Shown one piece after another: positions 55,161 through 63,863 of a stretch of 64,000 nucleotides of DNA (position 1 is the first letter of the stretch; every line of letters starts with the position of its first letter). The DNA comes from JBBIJR01 sp037445875 (GTDB taxonomy: Bacteria; CLD3; SB21). The position numbers and the translations under genes were made by a program. The notes below the pieces were generated by a model. That model was given only the letters and a program-made list of their open reading frames with translations. It was not told the origin of the DNA and made no database searches. The stretch spans positions 12,507 through 76,506 of the forward strand of contig JBBIJR010000005.1 of assembly GCA_037445875.1 (NCBI GenBank), written 5' to 3'.

Positions 55161-56510
55161 ATGAGTCTATTTCACGAACCGGAAACCGAGTATTCCCGGC
55201 CGTCCCGAAAGGGCGCTGTACCTCTGGCGGAACGTATGCGGCCCCAGTCGCTGGCGGACTTCGCCGGTCAGGAACACATCCTCGGGGAAGGGAAAGCCCT
55301 GCGCGCGCAAATCCTGTCGGGCCACCTTGCCTCCATGATATTTTGGGGGCCTCCGGGCAGCGGCAAGACCACCCTTGCCAGAATCCTTGCCAGAGAGACG
55401 CATTCCAAGTTTGTTGCCATCAGCGCCGTCGACGCCGGGGTGGGAGATGTACGCAAGATCATCCAGCAGGCGGAGGCGCTGAAAAAACACTCCGGCGAGC
55501 GCCTGATCCTGTTTATCGACGAGATCCACCGTTTCAACAAGGCGCAGCAGGACGCGCTGCTCCATTCGGTGGAGGACGGAACGCTGATCCTGATCGGTGC
55601 GACCACCGAGAATCCTTCGTTCGAAGTGATCAATGCACTGTTATCACGCTGCAAGGTCTACCGGCTCGAGGAGTTGGCCCGTGACGACCTGATGCGAATT
55701 CTCGACCGGGCCTTGTCGCGGGACGAAACGTTGAAAGAGCTTCGGGTCGATATCCCTGATCGCGACATGCTCCTGGTGTATGCCAACGGGGATGCGCGAA
55801 GTCTATTGAACACGTTGGAATTGAGCATTCAGTTGACGCGGCCGGGGGAAGACGGTACATACCGGCTGACGAGCGAAATCATCAGGGAGGCTTTTCAGCA
55901 GAAGAACGTGCTGTACGATCCGGCCGGTGAATTGCACTACGACATCATCAGCGCGTTCATCAAGAGCGTCAGGGGCAGCGATCCGGACGCGGCCCTTTAC
56001 TGGTTGGCGCGCATGCTCGAAGGAGGTGAAGATCCGAAGTTCATCGCACGGCGCATGATCATCCTGGCTTCGGAGGACATCGGCAACGCCGATCCGTACG
56101 CGTTGACCCTCGCGGTGTCGACCTTTACCGGAGTGGACTACATTGGAATGCCGGAGGCGACGCTGGTACTGGCGCAGTGCGCCACATACCTGGCCAGCTG
56201 TCCGAAAAGCAACGCGAGCTACACGGCCGTTGGTGCCGCCGTGCAGGACGTTCGCAGCGAGCCGCTCTATCCGGTACCCCTCCATCTGCGCAATGCGGTG
56301 ACGGGTCTGATGCGGGACCTGCAGTACGGCGCAGAGTACAAGTACGCTCACGACTTCCACGATGCCGGAGAAGCGAATTTTGCCGAACAGGAGTATCTTC
56401 CGTCCGAACTGAAGGACCGCACGTACTATCAACCCACCGACCAGGGCATGGAAAAAAAGTTCAAAGAGCGCCTGGAAAAGCTGTGGACCCGACGGAGGCG
56501 GTCCGGTTGA
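55161..56510 (+). CDS. rarA: Replication-associated recombination protein A (RarA/MgsA AAA+ ATPase)
   Basis: 449 residues. Clamp-loader-like AAA+ protein acting at stalled forks. PLAERMRPQSLADFAGQEH opens the core, Walker A is GPPGSGKTTLA, Walker B LFIDEIHRFN, sensor 1 GATTENPSFE, and arginine-finger region LLSRCKVY. The C-terminal half (KSVRGSDPDAALYWLARML, SEDIGNADPYAL) is the tetramerisation domain typical of the family. Start at ATG 55161; no strong ribosome site is visible. Its stop overlaps the dut start (TGATG). Confidence 0.96.
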   Translation: MSLFHEPETEYSRPSRKGAVPLAERMRPQSLADFAGQEHILGEGKALRAQILSGHLASMIFWGPPGSGKTTLARILARETHSKFVAISAVDAGVGDVRKIIQQAEALKKHSGERLILFIDEIHRFNKAQQDALLHSVEDGTLILIGATTENPSFEVINALLSRCKVYRLEELARDDLMRILDRALSRDETLKELRVDIPDRDMLLVYANGDARSLLNTLELSIQLTRPGEDGTYRLTSEIIREAFQQKNVLYDPAGELHYDIISAFIKSVRGSDPDAALYWLARMLEGGEDPKFIARRMIILASEDIGNADPYALTLAVSTFTGVDYIGMPEATLVLAQCATYLASCPKSNASYTAVGAAVQDVRSEPLYPVPLHLRNAVTGLMRDLQYGAEYKYAHDFHDAGEANFAEQEYLPSELKDRTYYQPTDQGMEKKFKERLEKLWTRRRRSG

Positions 56511-56941
56511 TGTCCGTCGTGAAGGTGCAACTGGTTCATCCGAACGCGCGCCTGCCCGAGTACGCTCACACCGGCGATGCGGGTCTGGACCTCTTCGCGG
56601 TGGAGGAGGTGGAACTGGCTCCCGGAGAGTTCCGGACAATCCCTACCGGTCTGGTCATTGAGTTGCCTGCCGGGACCGAAGGGCAGGTTCGACCCCGAAG
56701 CGGCCTTGCCGCCAAACACGGAGTGACGGTACTCAACACACCAGGGACCATCGATCAGGGTTATAGGGGGGAAGTGGGCGTGATCCTGATCAATCACGGG
56801 ACGCGGGCCTTTCTCATTGAACCGGGCATGAAAATCGCGCAGCTGGTCATCACAACCATTCACCGCGCCGATGTCGTTTCCGTGCAGCAGGTGAGCGCCA
56901 CCTCTCGCAACACGGGCGGTTTCGGATCGACAGGACGCTGA
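56510..56941 (+). CDS. dut: dUTP diphosphatase
   Basis: 143 residues of the trimeric dUTPase family; hydrolyses dUTP to dUMP. All five motifs appear in order: HTGDAGLDL, RPRSGLAAKHG, NTPGTIDQGYRGEV, IAQLVI, and the C-terminal RNTGGFGSTGR that closes over the active site. The ATG overlaps the rarA stop. Confidence 0.97.
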   Translation: MSVVKVQLVHPNARLPEYAHTGDAGLDLFAVEEVELAPGEFRTIPTGLVIELPAGTEGQVRPRSGLAAKHGVTVLNTPGTIDQGYRGEVGVILINHGTRAFLIEPGMKIAQLVITTIHRADVVSVQQVSATSRNTGGFGSTGR

Positions 56942-56943
56942 CG

Positions 56944-57339
56944 ATGAAGAAACGAACGACGATACTGACGGATGAGGATCTGGCGGGTATCCGTACTGCT
57001 TTGCGAGGCTGGGGAAAACCCGAGTCCGCGGTCGCGCTCTTCGACGAGAAAATGCTTGTCAAGCAGGTCGAAATATGGAAGATGTTCGTGACTTACCCCT
57101 GGGCGGCCTCCCTTCGCGAGAAATACGATACCGACATCGTCATACGGTACTGGCTCCAGATTGCCGTCGAGCACTCATCGGATGAGAGCGGCCGACGCAT
57201 TCAAGCCCTGCTGGAGCCCATTGATGCCTTGTTCAAAGACCGGATGAGACCGGCGGGACGCACGGAGTACGCTCGGAAGGCCCCGTTGAGCCGCGGACCG
57301 TACTTCTGGGAGGAGAACACCCTTGTACCGGCAAGTTGA
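56944..57339 (+). CDS. Conserved-looking hypothetical protein
   Basis: 131 residues, soluble, rich in charged residues and Trp (LRGWGKPESAVALFDEKML, MFVTYPWAASLREKYDTD, YFWEENTLVPAS). No motif I know. It starts 2 nt after the dut stop, so it is in the rarA-dut operon. Its stop overlaps the dyad at the ferritin promoter. Confidence 0.65.
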   Translation: MKKRTTILTDEDLAGIRTALRGWGKPESAVALFDEKMLVKQVEIWKMFVTYPWAASLREKYDTDIVIRYWLQIAVEHSSDESGRRIQALLEPIDALFKDRMRPAGRTEYARKAPLSRGPYFWEENTLVPAS

Positions 57340-57370
57340 ACTTGTTTAAGTTCGCGCAGTACCGTAGAAT
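57338..57370 (+). promoter_or_regulatory. Ferritin promoter with overlapping palindrome
   Basis: TTGTTT (57342-57347), 17 bp, TAGAAT (57365-57370): a good sigma70-type promoter with start near 57377. A perfect 6-4-6 palindrome GAACTT-GTTT-AAGTTC (57338-57353) covers the -35 box, a natural operator position. It lacks a T-run, so a terminator is unlikely. Confidence 0.55.
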
Positions 57371-57405
57371 AGCGCACGCACCGTAACCATAATAGGAGAC
57401 CGCCC

Positions 57406-57912
57406 ATGATGTTCTCCAAGAAGCTTCAGGATGCGCTCAACAAGCAGATGAACCAGGAGTTCTATTCAGAATACATGTACCTTGCGATGACCGCGTACCT
57501 CCGCTACAACAGCCTCGACGGCGTTGCATCGTTCTTTCTGGGCCAGAGTCAGGAGGAACACGCCCACGCGATGAAGATCTTCGATTTCCTCAATGAAAAA
57601 GGCGGCCGGGTTACGCTCGAGGCCATCGACGGACCCCAGGTAGAATTCAAGAGTGTTGCCGATGTCTTCAAGACGGCGGTCGACCATGAACGGGCCGTCA
57701 GCAAGAGCATCAACAAGCTGATGGACCTTGCGATCGCGGAGAACGAACACTCCGTCAAGAGCTTTCTCCAGTGGTTTGTGGATGAGCAGGTGGAAGAGGA
57801 GGCATTGTTCGACAGGCTCCTCAACAAGGTCAAACTCGCCGGCGACGGCCAGGGACTGCTGATCATCGACAGCCAGTTGGCGAACTTCGTACCGAAGGGC
57901 AAGGCAACGTAA
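57406..57912 (+). CDS. ftnA: Ferritin
   Basis: 168-residue non-haem ferritin storing iron in a 24-mer. Ferroxidase ligands fit: Glu in NQEFYSEYMY (about 18), Glu and His in QSQEEHAHAMK (about 51 and 54), Glu in AVDHERAVS (about 95) and Gln/Glu in DEQVEEEALF (about 128-131). AGGAG lies 8 nt before the ATG. It has its own promoter and its stop overlaps the lipB ATG (TAATG). Confidence 0.96.
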   Translation: MMFSKKLQDALNKQMNQEFYSEYMYLAMTAYLRYNSLDGVASFFLGQSQEEHAHAMKIFDFLNEKGGRVTLEAIDGPQVEFKSVADVFKTAVDHERAVSKSINKLMDLAIAENEHSVKSFLQWFVDEQVEEEALFDRLLNKVKLAGDGQGLLIIDSQLANFVPKGKAT

Positions 57913-58604
57913 TGCCTCGTCTTCGCATCCTGCAGTTGGGTATTGCAGACTATAGCCGGACGTGGGACCTTCAAAGGTCTCTGTTCGAGCGCCGTCTCAC
58001 GGACGAAACGGACGATTCCCTTATTCTCTGTGAACACCCGCACACGTACACCGTCGGCAGGGACGGCGTCGACCATCTGGGTCGGCATTTGTTGATGAAC
58101 AAAGTCGAACTGGCTCTCCACGGCATTCAGGTATTCGAGATCGATCGGGGCGGCGACATCACGTACCACGGTCCCGGCCAACTCGTCGGCTACCCGATTC
58201 TTGATTTGAACGGGTATTACCGCGACGTCCATCGTTATCTGCGCGACCTGGAGGAAGTCATCATCCGTACTACAGGGACCTTCGGCCTCACGGGCCATCG
58301 TATCGACAAGGCGACCGGCGTGTGGGTCGACACCCCCCGAGGACCGGAGAAGATCTGCGCCATCGGAGTCAAGGTCACACGCTGGATTACGATGCACGGC
58401 TTTGCGTTGAACGTTCACACGGACCTGAAGTATTTCCAGCATATCGTTCCCTGCGGTATCAGCGACAAGGGAGTGACTTCGATTCAGACGCTGCTCGGAC
58501 GACCGGTACCGATGCCGGACGTCGAGGAAGAGCTGATCCGGCGTTTTGCAGAAGTATTCGGCGTAACGACGATCCGACCGGAACCGGAGCCGGTTCTGCC
58601 CTGA
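57912..58604 (+). CDS. lipB: Octanoyltransferase LipB
   Basis: Moves octanoate from ACP to lipoyl domains, the step before LipA. 230 residues. Signatures: EHPHTYTVGRDG, RGGDITYHGPGQLVGYPI, the catalytic Lys in KICAIGVKV, TMHGFALN, and the catalytic Cys in IVPCGISDKGVTS. It overlaps the ferritin stop by 1 nt. lipA is at 36691-37638 on the other strand. Confidence 0.96.
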   Translation: MPRLRILQLGIADYSRTWDLQRSLFERRLTDETDDSLILCEHPHTYTVGRDGVDHLGRHLLMNKVELALHGIQVFEIDRGGDITYHGPGQLVGYPILDLNGYYRDVHRYLRDLEEVIIRTTGTFGLTGHRIDKATGVWVDTPRGPEKICAIGVKVTRWITMHGFALNVHTDLKYFQHIVPCGISDKGVTSIQTLLGRPVPMPDVEEELIRRFAEVFGVTTIRPEPEPVLP

Positions 58605-58640
58605 GTGTCCGGCGATAGGAATCCATCTGGCGAGGTGTTC

Positions 58641-59519
58641 ATGCAGACTTTTTGCAGGCTCGTTTTCGCATTGGCCGTGACGGCAGCCGCCATGGCGCAG
58701 AACCCGGACAAGGCCCGGGACCTGTGCAGCAAGGCAAGGAAGGCGTACCTGAAGTTCACCGTCCAGGATTACGGTGAGGCGATCCGCCTGTACGACCGGG
58801 CCGTCCAGGCGGACAGCCAGTTCGCTGCGGCGTATGCCGGTCTCGCGGAAACGTGGGCCCTGCAGGGATACGAAACGGAAAAAGCCGGCGGCGACGCAAA
58901 GGACCTGTATCGCAAATCGCTTCAGTATGGATTGCGGGCGATCGAGATGGATTCCTCCTCGGCCTCGGCGCTGAGGGCGCTGGCACGGGCTTACATGAAT
59001 TCGGAGCCGGTGAAGTTCGGTGAACACGCGTACAGTGCGCTGATGCGCTCTCTCGAACTCGACTCCACGGACGGTGAAACGTATTACTTGCTGTGGCTGC
59101 ACACCGACAACGAGGATCCCGACAGTCCGTATCTTCGCAAATCGCTCGACCTGGCTCCCGATTTCTTCCAGTCGCACTACGGAGCCGGTTTGCTGTTCGC
59201 GCGCCTCAAAGACTTCGATCGGGCCATCGTGCACTACAAGGCTTGCGTCCGGATCAACCCGGAGCATCCACTGCCCTATTACTCCCTGGGTAACGCGTAC
59301 TCGCAGCAAAAAAAGTATGATCTGGCCATTCCCGAATACGAAAGAGCGTTGAAACTGCAGCCGGACCTGGCCGATGCCTACCTCTATCTTGGGTTGGCAT
59401 ACTACTATGAAAGCCGAGGGACAAGGGACGCCGTCAAGCGACTGACCCGCTACCTGGAACTGGTTCCCGCTACGACGTACCGCACAGCGGTCGAAAACAT
59501 CCTCAAAGAGATCCGCTGA
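58641..59519 (+). CDS. Exported TPR-repeat protein
   Basis: 292 residues from ATG 58641 (GAGG 5 nt upstream), which puts the signal peptide (LVFALAVTAAAMAQ) first; an earlier GTG at 58605 is in frame. Four to six TPR units follow (YGEAIRLYDRAVQADSQFA; SHYGAGLLFARLKDFDRAI; YYSLGNAYSQQKKYDLAI). Role unknown. It starts 36 nt after lipB. Confidence 0.82.
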   Translation: MQTFCRLVFALAVTAAAMAQNPDKARDLCSKARKAYLKFTVQDYGEAIRLYDRAVQADSQFAAAYAGLAETWALQGYETEKAGGDAKDLYRKSLQYGLRAIEMDSSSASALRALARAYMNSEPVKFGEHAYSALMRSLELDSTDGETYYLLWLHTDNEDPDSPYLRKSLDLAPDFFQSHYGAGLLFARLKDFDRAIVHYKACVRINPEHPLPYYSLGNAYSQQKKYDLAIPEYERALKLQPDLADAYLYLGLAYYYESRGTRDAVKRLTRYLELVPATTYRTAVENILKEIR

Positions 59520-59530
59520 CGGATTCGGTC

Positions 59531-59559
59531 TTGAGAGTTTCCGTTTTTTTCTATACTAT
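59531..59559 (+). promoter_or_regulatory. Predicted promoter of the E1 gene
   Basis: TTGAGA (59531-59536), 17 bp, TACTAT (59554-59559). Leader of about 50 nt with AAGGA 6 nt before ATG 59615. Confidence 0.4.
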
Positions 59560-59614
59560 TCGCAGCTTTTTTGAGCAACGTTCTTGACCCAACACGTGTT
59601 GTGAAGGATTGGGA

Positions 59615-61693
59615 ATGAACCCCATGTCCACCAGGACGAAAACAGCGCCGATCCGGCCCGATACCGCCTCGGGCCGCCGGTTGTCGGACTTCCCCGAGTT
59701 GTCCCGTGACCGTCTGTTGGCCGCGTACAGGATCATGCTCCTGTCGAGGTATCTGGACGAAAAGATGCTCAGGATGCTGAAACAGGGCAAGAGCTTCTTT
59801 CACATCGGGTGCGCGGGTCATGAAGCAGCCCAGGTGGCTGCCGGTTTCGCCATGGTGCCGGGCAAGGACTGGTTTTATCCGTACTACCGCGACCAGGCGC
59901 TCACGCTGTCCGTCGGGATGACGCCGGAGGAACTCATGCTTTGCTTCCTGGCCCGCGCGGAAGACCCCAATTCCGGCGGCCGCCAGATGCCGCAGCACTA
60001 CGGCAACCGTCAGTACCGCATCGTTTCCCAGTCCAGCCCTACGGGAACTCAGTTCCTGCAGGCCGTCGGGTGCGCCATGGGGGCGGCGAAGGAACACGTG
60101 GACGAGGTCGTGTACGTTTCTTCCGGAGAGGGAACCACTTCGCAGGGCGACTTCCACGAAGCGCTCAACTGGGCCAGCCGCGAGCGGTTTCCGGTCCTCT
60201 TTTTCATTGAGAACAACAAGTATGCGATCTCGGTTCCGATCGAGCAGCAGACGGCCGGCAGCTCGGTTTACAAAATGTGCGCGGGATATGAAAATCTGAA
60301 CCGGCATCATGTGGACGGAACGGACTTCCTCGCAACCTATGCTGCGGTGCGGGAGGCCGTGCAGCGGACCCGCGGCGGCGAGGGGCCGGCGTTGATCGAG
60401 GCGGATGTCATCCGGTTGCTGCCGCACTCGTCTTCGGACGATCAGAGAAAATACCGCACCGAGGATGATCTTGCCCGCGACCGGGAAAGGGACCCCATCG
60501 AAAAGATGAGCCGGCTGCTGCGTTCGGAAGACCTGCTGAGTGAAAAGGACGATGAATCCCTGCGGGCCGCCTCTCTTGCAGAGGTGGACCGGGCCGCCGA
60601 TTGGGCGGAATCCCAGCCCCATCCGGACCGGTCGACGGCAAAACGATTCGTATTTTCCGAAGAGCCGGATTCCCTGGAGTATGAGAAGTCCACGCCGTCC
60701 GGCAAGCCCGTCGTGCTGGTGGATGCGATCAACCATGCGATGGCGGAAGAGCTGGAGCGGAACCCGAAGGTCATCATGTTCGGCCAGGACATTCAGGACG
60801 ACAAAGGGGGCGTCTTCACGGCCACAAAAGGGCTCAGCAAGAAATTCGGCGTCGAGCGTGTATTCAATTCACCGCTGGCGGAATCCAGCATCGTCGGGAC
60901 GGCCGTTGGTCTGGCGGTGCGGGGCTGGAAACCGGTCGTGGAGATCCAGTTCGGCGACTACGTGTGGACGGCGATGATGCAGATCCGCAACGAACTCTCC
61001 ACGATGCGGTACCGTTCCAACAACCACTGGTCGGCGCCGGTCGTGGTGCGCATTCCGATCGGCGGATACATCCACGGCGCGCTGTGCCACTCGCAGAACA
61101 TCGAATCGTTCTTTGCGCACATACCCGGTCTCAAGATCGCGCTTCCCTCCAACGCGGCGGACGCGAAGGGGCTGCTGAAATCGGCCATACGGTCCGACGA
61201 TCCGGTGCTCTTTCTCGAACACAAGGGCATATACCGGCAGGGATTTGCGCAATCTCCGGAACCGGATGCGGATTACCTGTTACCGTTCGGAAAGGCCGCG
61301 ATCAGGCGGGAGGGCAGCGACGTCACGGTTGTGACGTACGGCATGATGGTACAGAAATCGCTGGTTGCGGCCAAGCACCTCGAGGAAAAGAGCGGGCTTT
61401 CGGTCGAAGTCATCGACCTGCGCACGATCGTACCGATGGACATCGACCGGGTGATCGAGTCCATCAAGAAAACCTCCAGGTGTCTTGTGGTTCACGAGGA
61501 CGTGGAATTCGGCGGCTTCGGCGGAGAAATCGTGGCCCAGATCATGGCCAGGGGATTCGAGCACCTCGACGCGCCGGTCCGGCGCGCGGCGGGCGCCTTC
61601 ACGCCCGTGCCCTATAACTGGTTCCTCGAAGAAGTCATCCTCCCGCAGGACCAGCACATCATCGCCGCGCTGGAGGAACTGGCGGCGTATTGA
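59615..61693 (+). CDS. 2-oxoacid dehydrogenase E1, fused alpha and beta subunits
   Basis: 692 residues. The alpha half (about 1-340) has YRDQALTLSVGM and the ThDP motif SGEGTTSQGDFHEALNWA ending in ENNKYAIS. The beta half (about 355-692) has FGQDIQDDKGGVF, FNSPLAESSIVGTAVGLAVRG (cited as SPLAESSIVG), GGYIHGALCHSQNIE, and VVHEDVEFGGFG. Fused E1 of this type serves branched-chain 2-oxoacid or pyruvate dehydrogenase complexes and is common in the Bacteroidota lineage. E2 and E3 are not in the window. lipB two genes upstream fits lipoate supply. Confidence 0.93.
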   Translation: MNPMSTRTKTAPIRPDTASGRRLSDFPELSRDRLLAAYRIMLLSRYLDEKMLRMLKQGKSFFHIGCAGHEAAQVAAGFAMVPGKDWFYPYYRDQALTLSVGMTPEELMLCFLARAEDPNSGGRQMPQHYGNRQYRIVSQSSPTGTQFLQAVGCAMGAAKEHVDEVVYVSSGEGTTSQGDFHEALNWASRERFPVLFFIENNKYAISVPIEQQTAGSSVYKMCAGYENLNRHHVDGTDFLATYAAVREAVQRTRGGEGPALIEADVIRLLPHSSSDDQRKYRTEDDLARDRERDPIEKMSRLLRSEDLLSEKDDESLRAASLAEVDRAADWAESQPHPDRSTAKRFVFSEEPDSLEYEKSTPSGKPVVLVDAINHAMAEELERNPKVIMFGQDIQDDKGGVFTATKGLSKKFGVERVFNSPLAESSIVGTAVGLAVRGWKPVVEIQFGDYVWTAMMQIRNELSTMRYRSNNHWSAPVVVRIPIGGYIHGALCHSQNIESFFAHIPGLKIALPSNAADAKGLLKSAIRSDDPVLFLEHKGIYRQGFAQSPEPDADYLLPFGKAAIRREGSDVTVVTYGMMVQKSLVAAKHLEEKSGLSVEVIDLRTIVPMDIDRVIESIKKTSRCLVVHEDVEFGGFGGEIVAQIMARGFEHLDAPVRRAAGAFTPVPYNWFLEEVILPQDQHIIAALEELAAY

Positions 61694-61764
61694 CGTGCGG
61701 CGCTCTTTCGCCGCATCCGCGAAGGCGGTCCGGTATCATCCCGATCAAGTAGCGCTTACCAGCC

Positions 61765-63255
61765 TTGTACGATGCGAATGGTAATATTCAAACACTTGCT
61801 CGCCACATGAATTCGGCGTCGGGTGACACACTGCGATACACGTATGATGCGAACAGGCCAAACCGGTTGCTTTCAAACTCAGGTCTTTTGGCGACGACTT
61901 ACACTTATAACGGCAACGGAAACGTCAACAGGGACAGCATCAAAGGCGTATTCACATACGATTATCGCAACATGCCCACTAAGACCACAACGAACGATAC
62001 AGTTATTGAGTATGCTTATGATGTCCAGGGGCTCAGGATAAAGAAAACACTTCGGAATCAAGGCGGCATCCTCGCGCAAACGATTTATGTGAGGAGCATT
62101 TCGGGAGATGTGGCCGTGGAGTACAAGAATGGCCGCATTGATCACTTCAACTTGTTCGGCAACTCACTGATCGGTAAGCTCATTCCGGCGTATTCAACTC
62201 TGAACATGAAAGACCAGGAGGTGATGGGGACGGAGAGCTATACCGCAAAAGACCCCGTGATCTTCAGCAGTGAGAGCAGCCTGGGAGGCGAAGTAGTTCT
62301 TCAAACGAATGCGATGCTTGCAGACCTGCGTCTGTATTACCTGAGCGACTGGATCGGCTCCATAAGAGTAGTAGTCAATGAGCAGGGAAGTGTTGACTCA
62401 TGGTACGATTACTATCCGTTTGGGAAGGAAGTACGCGGCTCATCGACCTCGAACCGGCCGAAGGAGCAGTTCACCGGCAAAGAACGCGATACCGAGATCG
62501 GGCTCGATTACTTCGGGGCGAGGTATTATAGCAGTGAGATTGGGAGGTGGACGAGTGTGGATCCACACTCGGATACATATTCTGGACATTCTCCTTACAA
62601 TTACGTCTTGAATAATCCGATTAGTAAAAGTGATCCAGACGGAAGGGATCCGTGGGATGCAATTGTGGGATTTGCCGTGGCTTGGGTTGACAATGGTACT
62701 GGAGGACTAATAAATCTACGAGATTCATACACTCCAACGGATGCTGCAGACTATAACAATGGACAGGATGCTGGCGATGTGGCCAGTATGGTTGTGGGAG
62801 CAGCGGAAACAGCCGTTGGGGGAACGATAGTTGAAGGATCCATTGCTGTAGAAGTGGGTTCTGGAGGCACGGCTACGATAGTCGCTGCGCCGTCAGCTGG
62901 GGTTGGTGCTGGTCTGGCAGCCCATGGCGGTATGCTAGCAACAAGGGGAGCCATTAATCTTGTTGAACAGAGCGGAAGGGTTAATACTAACAATCAAACA
63001 AAAGAAGCCACAGGGCAGACTGCATCTGGCCACCCGACAGATGAATATGGTAACAAATTGGGCCCCAGTGGCAAACCGCAAGTGAACAAGGTCGAGCACT
63101 CTACAAAGAAACAGGCCAAAGATGCGGCTCGAAATGAGGGCAAAAAAGCGCCTGTAAAACATACAAACCCAAAAAAAGGAAAGAACCACTATCATTCCAC
63201 AGATAAGGATGGTAACAAGGTTCCAAATAGTACTCATCATGAATACCCAGAGTAA
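61765..63255 (+). CDS. Orphan RHS tip with C-terminal toxin-like domain
   Basis: 496 codons. The frame opens abruptly inside an RHS repeat (LYDANGNIQTL) after an in-frame TAG, from TTG 61765 at best, so the long N-terminal RHS barrel is missing. The RHS core ends at LDYFGARYYSSEIGRWTSVDP (about residue 265; cited as FGARYYSSEIGRW). A Gly/Ala-rich linker follows, then a basic C-terminal module (about 425-496) with KKQAKDAARNEGKKAPVKH and HYHSTDKDGNKVPNSTHHEY. Such His-rich ends occur in polymorphic toxins; the activity is not known to me. Composition is more AT-rich than neighbours. Confidence 0.8.
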   Translation: MYDANGNIQTLARHMNSASGDTLRYTYDANRPNRLLSNSGLLATTYTYNGNGNVNRDSIKGVFTYDYRNMPTKTTTNDTVIEYAYDVQGLRIKKTLRNQGGILAQTIYVRSISGDVAVEYKNGRIDHFNLFGNSLIGKLIPAYSTLNMKDQEVMGTESYTAKDPVIFSSESSLGGEVVLQTNAMLADLRLYYLSDWIGSIRVVVNEQGSVDSWYDYYPFGKEVRGSSTSNRPKEQFTGKERDTEIGLDYFGARYYSSEIGRWTSVDPHSDTYSGHSPYNYVLNNPISKSDPDGRDPWDAIVGFAVAWVDNGTGGLINLRDSYTPTDAADYNNGQDAGDVASMVVGAAETAVGGTIVEGSIAVEVGSGGTATIVAAPSAGVGAGLAAHGGMLATRGAINLVEQSGRVNTNNQTKEATGQTASGHPTDEYGNKLGPSGKPQVNKVEHSTKKQAKDAARNEGKKAPVKHTNPKKGKNHYHSTDKDGNKVPNSTHHEYPE

Positions 63256-63259
63256 GCAA

Positions 63260-63556
63260 ATGTGGATCGGGATGGTTGAAGTCAACTGCCCACCTCACAA
63301 TGATATCTTGGATGGTGCTAGGGGCGCTTATGTTAATATTGTCGCGCCTGCAACAAGTGAAAAAGACTTCCACCATCAAGTCGAAAAAGCGGTAAAAAGC
63401 TTGGACTTGACCTTGGTTAATATTGACGATGCTGAGCCGCTTTCACAGCGAATGACCGGTTATCAAATTGATGAGGAACTTGAAAAAATCGTAAAGGAAG
63501 CAACGGAACAAAATTCGCTAAGATTCGGCACATTTCACACGTTTGTTGATGAATGA
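63260..63556 (+). CDS. Probable immunity protein for the RHS tip
   Basis: 98 residues from ATG 63260 (WIGMVEVNCPPHNDILDGARG ... LRFGTFHTFVDE); ATG 63239 is also in frame and would overlap the RHS end. Small, acidic, soluble, starting 4 nt after a basic toxin-like tail: the standard layout of toxin and immunity. No family name recognised. Confidence 0.65.
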   Translation: MWIGMVEVNCPPHNDILDGARGAYVNIVAPATSEKDFHHQVEKAVKSLDLTLVNIDDAEPLSQRMTGYQIDEELEKIVKEATEQNSLRFGTFHTFVDE

Positions 63557-63863
63557 GCAAAATCTGGAAGGGATGTTTTTATCTAATGTGCATTATGGCG
63601 CGTTCGTAGAAACCGCGACAGAGTGAACAGCTTCAATCCGATTTGCTTTTTTGAATATTGTCCCGGGCCGCCGCTTGCAGCGACGAGTCCGGGTTTTTTC
63701 ATTCACGGCTCCCGCTCCGCTTACGCCGCCCCGACTTTCGTCGGGGTAAACTCCGTCGCGCACCTTTTGTTGAACGCGGCGCGTTGTTTCTCTTAGGCCT
63801 ACTACTGTGGTGGATTAGAAAGAAGTCCTTTCAAGAAATAGCCGGGCCTTTTATCTTAGGGTT
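63557..63863. other. Intergenic region between two RHS tips with structured elements
   Basis: No convincing gene. It holds a terminator-like hairpin and a perfect CCCCGAC/GTCGGGG hairpin (63729-63746, 4-nt loop TTTC) inside a GC-rich block between AT-rich flanks. The 69-codon frame at 63658-63867 is not protein-like. Confidence 0.5.
63662..63699 (+). terminator. Possible rho-independent terminator after the immunity gene
   Basis: CCCGG/CCGGG outer stem with an inner CGCT/AGCG stem, followed by six Ts (63694-63699). The loop is long, so the call is tentative. Confidence 0.45.

Noticed and set aside
57549..59309. 586-codon antisense frame over ferritin, lipB and the TPR gene
   Set aside because: It spans three clearly real genes; its translation has no known motif.
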